Shown here: one piece after another, positions 61,900-64,000 of the stretch
Numbering within the stretch: the first letter of the stretch is position 1
Layout: each line of letters opens with the position of its first letter
Assembly (NCBI GenBank): GCA_035561515.1
Contig: DATMXP010000021.1
Location: forward strand, 29,551 to 93,550
Source: Terriglobales bacterium
Lineage (GTDB): Bacteria > Acidobacteriota > Terriglobia > Terriglobales > Acidobacteriaceae
Length of the DNA stretch: 64,000 nt
Direction: 5' to 3'
Notes under the pieces: generated by a model
Seen by the model: the letters and a program-made list of their open reading frames with translations, nothing else
Databases searched by the model: none
Told to the model about the DNA's origin: nothing
Translations under genes and position numbers: made by a program

Positions 61900-62514
61900 T
61901 CAGCGCAACCCGGAGCGCAACAGGGTCTGCGCTGTCCAGCGAAGAGTAGCGAGCGCTTCCGCGTCGTCGAGACGGCAGACATCTTTCATGATAATGAGAG
62001 CTTCGACGCTGAGCGTGAGGGCGAGTGCCGCGCGAAGTCGCTGCAACTGACGCTTGGTCAATTTTTCTTTCAGCGGTTCCAGGACTTTGTCGAGCCAACG
62101 CACCCTGCGGCCCTGGCGAACTGGGAGGTGATCTTTTCCGTTGCGGTTGGCGAGCCAGACTCCAAGCGACGCCTGTAAGAGGCTGCGCATGGCGACTTCG
62201 TTATCGAGGGCGAAGCGGTTGAACTTGTCCTGGAGCTGAAGCATACGGGCCTCGACGTCATCGCCCGAGAGTTGCGCGACGAGTTCGTCGATCGGTTTCA
62301 CGGCGGGATTGATTTCAGCGACTTCGAGCAGCATGGAGTCCTGAGTTGGGAAATAGCGGTATGCTGTGGCGCGCGAAACTTTGGCGTGCTCGGCGGCTTC
62401 GGCGACGGTGGGGGGAGTGCCACGACGGAGGAGTTCTTCGGCGGCGGCGATAAGGGCCGAGCGGGTCCGCTCTTTCTGGTTGGCGCGCGGGTCTTCTTGA
62501 CGTGATACCGACAT
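61900..62514 (-). CDS. TetR family transcriptional regulator
   Basis: The 204-residue regulator has an N-terminal helix-turn-helix (ALIAAAEELLRRGTPPTVAEAAEHAKVSRATAYRYFPTQ, in shorter parts: TPPTVAEAAEHAKVS, RATAYRYF) and a ligand domain with no close family mark I recognise. The ATG at 62514 follows AAGGAT; a longer frame begins at 62550. It is divergent from the SnoaL-like gene across 59 bp that contain a palindrome and a direct repeat, so it probably represses both. Confidence 0.9.
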   Translation of the reverse strand: MSVSRQEDPRANQKERTRSALIAAAEELLRRGTPPTVAEAAEHAKVSRATAYRYFPTQDSMLLEVAEINPAVKPIDELVAQLSGDDVEARMLQLQDKFNRFALDNEVAMRSLLQASLGVWLANRNGKDHLPVRQGRRVRWLDKVLEPLKEKLTKRQLQRLRAALALTLSVEALIIMKDVCRLDDAEALATLRWTAQTLLRSGLR

Positions 62515-62522
62515 ATCCTTAT

Positions 62523-62561
62523 GATACTTAAGTCTCATTACGAGGCGCAAGTCTATTTACG
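62523..62561. promoter_or_regulatory. Operator-like palindrome and direct repeat between tetR and the SnoaL-like gene
   Basis: GATACTTAAGTCTC (62523-62536) is a near-perfect palindrome centred on ACTTAAGT. Overlapping it, AAGTCTCATTACG (62530-62542) and AAGTCTATTTACG (62549-62561) form a direct repeat with a 19-bp period. Confidence 0.68.
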
Positions 62562-62573
62562 GAGTTTCCCGCC

Positions 62574-63017
62574 ATGCCAATGACACGCGAACAGATGGAC
62601 CAGGTAGTGACCGAGCACTTCATGTACGAAGCCATGGACAATATCGAAGGTGTCCTCGGGAGCCTGGTTGCCGACGCGGAACACGAGATGGTTCCCTCGC
62701 CGATGGGCGGCGCCCTGCATAATGCCGACCAGATCCGCGCGTTCTACAACATGCTTTTTGCCGACATTAAGGGCGAAGATGTAACCCCCGTGCGCCGGTT
62801 ATACGGCGACACCTTCATGGTCGACGAAGCGATCTGGCACGGCCGGGTGGAGAACGGGCGCTCGTTCGGCTGCGCCGGCAAGAGCGGCAAAGTCAGCTTC
62901 CGCATTCTGCACGTGTTCGAGTTCCGCGACGGCAAAATCAGCCGAGAAAATGTCTGGTGCGATATTGCAGCAATACAGCAGCAGTTAGGGGTCACGGCCT
63001 TAGCGGCTAGCAGCTAG
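62574..63017 (+). CDS. SnoaL-like/NTF2-fold protein
   Basis: The 147-residue protein has the cone-shaped alpha-beta barrel pattern of SnoaL-like polyketide cyclase/ketosteroid isomerase relatives: MDNIEGVLGSLVADAEHEMVPSP, QIRAFYNMLFADIKG, and VFEFRDGKISRENVWCD (helix and strand series typical of the NTF2 fold). Catalytic residues cannot be assigned. It is likely repressed by the divergent TetR protein. Its last codons (AASS) and stop run into a CTAG-rich repeat. Confidence 0.82.
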   Translation: MPMTREQMDQVVTEHFMYEAMDNIEGVLGSLVADAEHEMVPSPMGGALHNADQIRAFYNMLFADIKGEDVTPVRRLYGDTFMVDEAIWHGRVENGRSFGCAGKSGKVSFRILHVFEFRDGKISRENVWCDIAAIQQQLGVTALAASS

Positions 63018-63074
63018 GGGCTGGGGGCTAGCAGCTAGCGGTCAGGGGCTAGGGGCTAGCGGCTAGCGGCTAGA
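62999..63074. repeat. CTAG-rich degenerate repeat
   Basis: Eight CTAG tetranucleotides lie within 76 bp, in units such as GCGGCTAGCAGCTAG and GGGGCTAGCGG. The repeat overlaps the last codons and stop of the SnoaL-like gene. CTAG is normally one of the rarest tetramers in bacterial DNA. Confidence 0.8.
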
Positions 63075-63203
63075 GATGAAGAACTCGGCTGTTAGCTGTT
63101 CGCTATTCGCCAATGGTAAAAGCTTCAGGCACACACAAAACCTCATCTGCTGGCTCGCTGTTCCCTCCATCCTTTGATAGCCGTGGTCCGCTGATGTTCA
63201 CGG

Positions 63204-63752
63204 TCATATGCTGGTCTCCTTTTTCTGAGTTTCGGATTCGCAGAGTGGAGGGGTTTGCGGCTGGTTGGAGGGTGGGAATTGGCTGCGGATCTCGAGCAGA
63301 GTCTGGAGGAGATGTCCGGCGAGATTGGGTTGTTCGTCGTTCTCTTCTTCCTCTCTGTCATCACGAGCGGACTTCTGGCTCGTTGAGGGCTTGGCCTTAA
63401 GCTTCATTTCGGCTTGGGCGCGGGCTTCGGCTTCGAGCTTTTCTTCGTCGAGTGGGGAGCGGGCGTCGCGGCGCTGGATGACGGATGCGGCGACCTGATA
63501 ACCGTAAAGCGCGAGCGAGCAGAGACGGGGATCAAGATTGCCGGAGAGCCCGGCCTCGATAGTCTGGTGAATGCCGAGGAGGATGGAGCGCGAATCCTCG
63601 AAGACGGGCACGCGGTAATCGGTATGCCCGGTGGGTAGCTCGGTCCGACGATGGTATCGCATATGGTAGTAGCAATAGTGCTGGTTGCGGGTGGCGACGG
63701 CGCCGCAACGCTTGCCGTCGGTCTTGATGTGCTCACAAATGGGAGCCTGCAT
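63204..63752 (-). CDS. Small zinc-knuckle-like protein of unknown function
   Basis: The 182-residue protein starts at ATG 63752, preceded by GGAGGACAAG. Near its N terminus CEHIKTDGKRCGA and HYCYYHMRYH give a C-x2H...C...C-x2H-like metal knuckle. The middle has alpha-helical stretches, and the C-terminal half is low-complexity, rich in Lys, Glu, Ser and Pro. The family seems recurrent in Acidobacteria by memory, but I cannot confirm it. The function is unknown. An upstream in-frame start at 63857 would cross the Shine-Dalgarno sequence. Confidence 0.65.
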   Translation of the reverse strand: MQAPICEHIKTDGKRCGAVATRNQHYCYYHMRYHRRTELPTGHTDYRVPVFEDSRSILLGIHQTIEAGLSGNLDPRLCSLALYGYQVAASVIQRRDARSPLDEEKLEAEARAQAEMKLKAKPSTSQKSARDDREEEENDEQPNLAGHLLQTLLEIRSQFPPSNQPQTPPLCESETQKKETSI

Positions 63753-63852
63753 ATCTTGTCCTCCAAATAAAAATGCCCGGCGCTCGGCCAGGCTGGGTGT
63801 GGGGGCTAACGTCGTTGATAGAGGGGTACCCCCACCCCCCTCCGGATCTGAA

Positions 63853-63948
63853 AACAAACCACTTACACGACAGACTATGAAAACAAAGGACTTATAAGTC
63901 GCTGATTTTATAGCTACTTACAACATCAATTTGATAACAAAGGACTTA
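63853..63948. repeat. Repeated 13-mer AACAAAGGACTTA
   Basis: AACAAACCACTTA (63853-63865), AACAAAGGACTTA (63882-63894) and AACAAAGGACTTA (63936-63948) lie upstream of the zinc-knuckle gene, spaced 29 and 54 bp apart. They may continue beyond 64000. Confidence 0.6.
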
Positions 63949-64000
63949 GCTGCGAGGCACAAGATTGTGTTCTCCGACAACGAAAGTCCTGAGACGGAAC

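Overview
The window looks like a stretch of chromosome from a soil-type Acidobacteriota (Terriglobia-like) bacterium. This is inferred from the gene set (GH57/DUF3536 protein, MJ1255-type glycosyltransferase, several carboxypeptidase-regulatory-like secreted proteins, DUF4184, MCE protein, fused membrane/spermidine-synthase protein), the moderately GC-rich composition and the mixed gene orientation. No rRNA, tRNA, CRISPR array, insertion sequence or prophage was found.

Region 1 (1-20.3 kb) is a glycan-utilisation locus. It encodes two secreted GH38 alpha-mannosidases, a GH92 alpha-mannosidase, a secreted protein of unknown family, a Tat-exported tandem metallo-beta-lactamase-fold protein with a SIS (GmhA-like) partner, a NagA deacetylase, a ROK sugar kinase, a LacD-like aldolase, the start of a class II aldolase and two MFS transporters, with one LacI-family regulator. 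Seven copies of a 14-bp near-palindrome (consensus TGGAATCGATTCCA) lie in front of every transcription unit of the locus, so it reads as one self-contained regulon for mannose- and amino-sugar-containing glycans. The leftmost gene, cut by the window edge, overlaps the preceding stop codon as TGATG.

Region 2 (20.5-30.6 kb) holds a secreted GH13 enzyme, a MarR regulator and a YceI protein that share an 18-bp operator-like element, a lipoprotein overlapping a frameshifted NRAMP-type metal transporter, an OmpH/Skp chaperone, a four-heme cytochrome, a transsulfuration enzyme, a PAP2 phosphatase and a glycosyltransferase.

Region 3 (30.6-43.4 kb) is mostly housekeeping: gatB, hemB, mutS2, the pyrR-pyrB-pyrC operon with an intrinsic terminator between pyrR and pyrB, a site-2 protease with CBS domains, rsmD and an HU protein. 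It also holds a 16-residue lysine-rich mini-gene with its own promoter-like sequence, Shine-Dalgarno sequence and terminator.

Region 4 (43.5-64 kb) holds the GH57/DUF3536 protein, a DnaC-like ATPase followed by a UvrC-like protein lacking the C-terminal nuclease and a convergent PD-(D/E)XK-like protein, an M13 peptidase, an MCE protein with five internal repeats, a membrane-fused spermidine-synthase-like protein, acpS, a LysW-like acidic zinc-ribbon protein, a rhomboid protease, pyruvate kinase, a YihY membrane protein, and a TetR regulator divergent from a SnoaL-like gene. The right end has a cluster of CTAG tetranucleotides and a repeated 13-mer.
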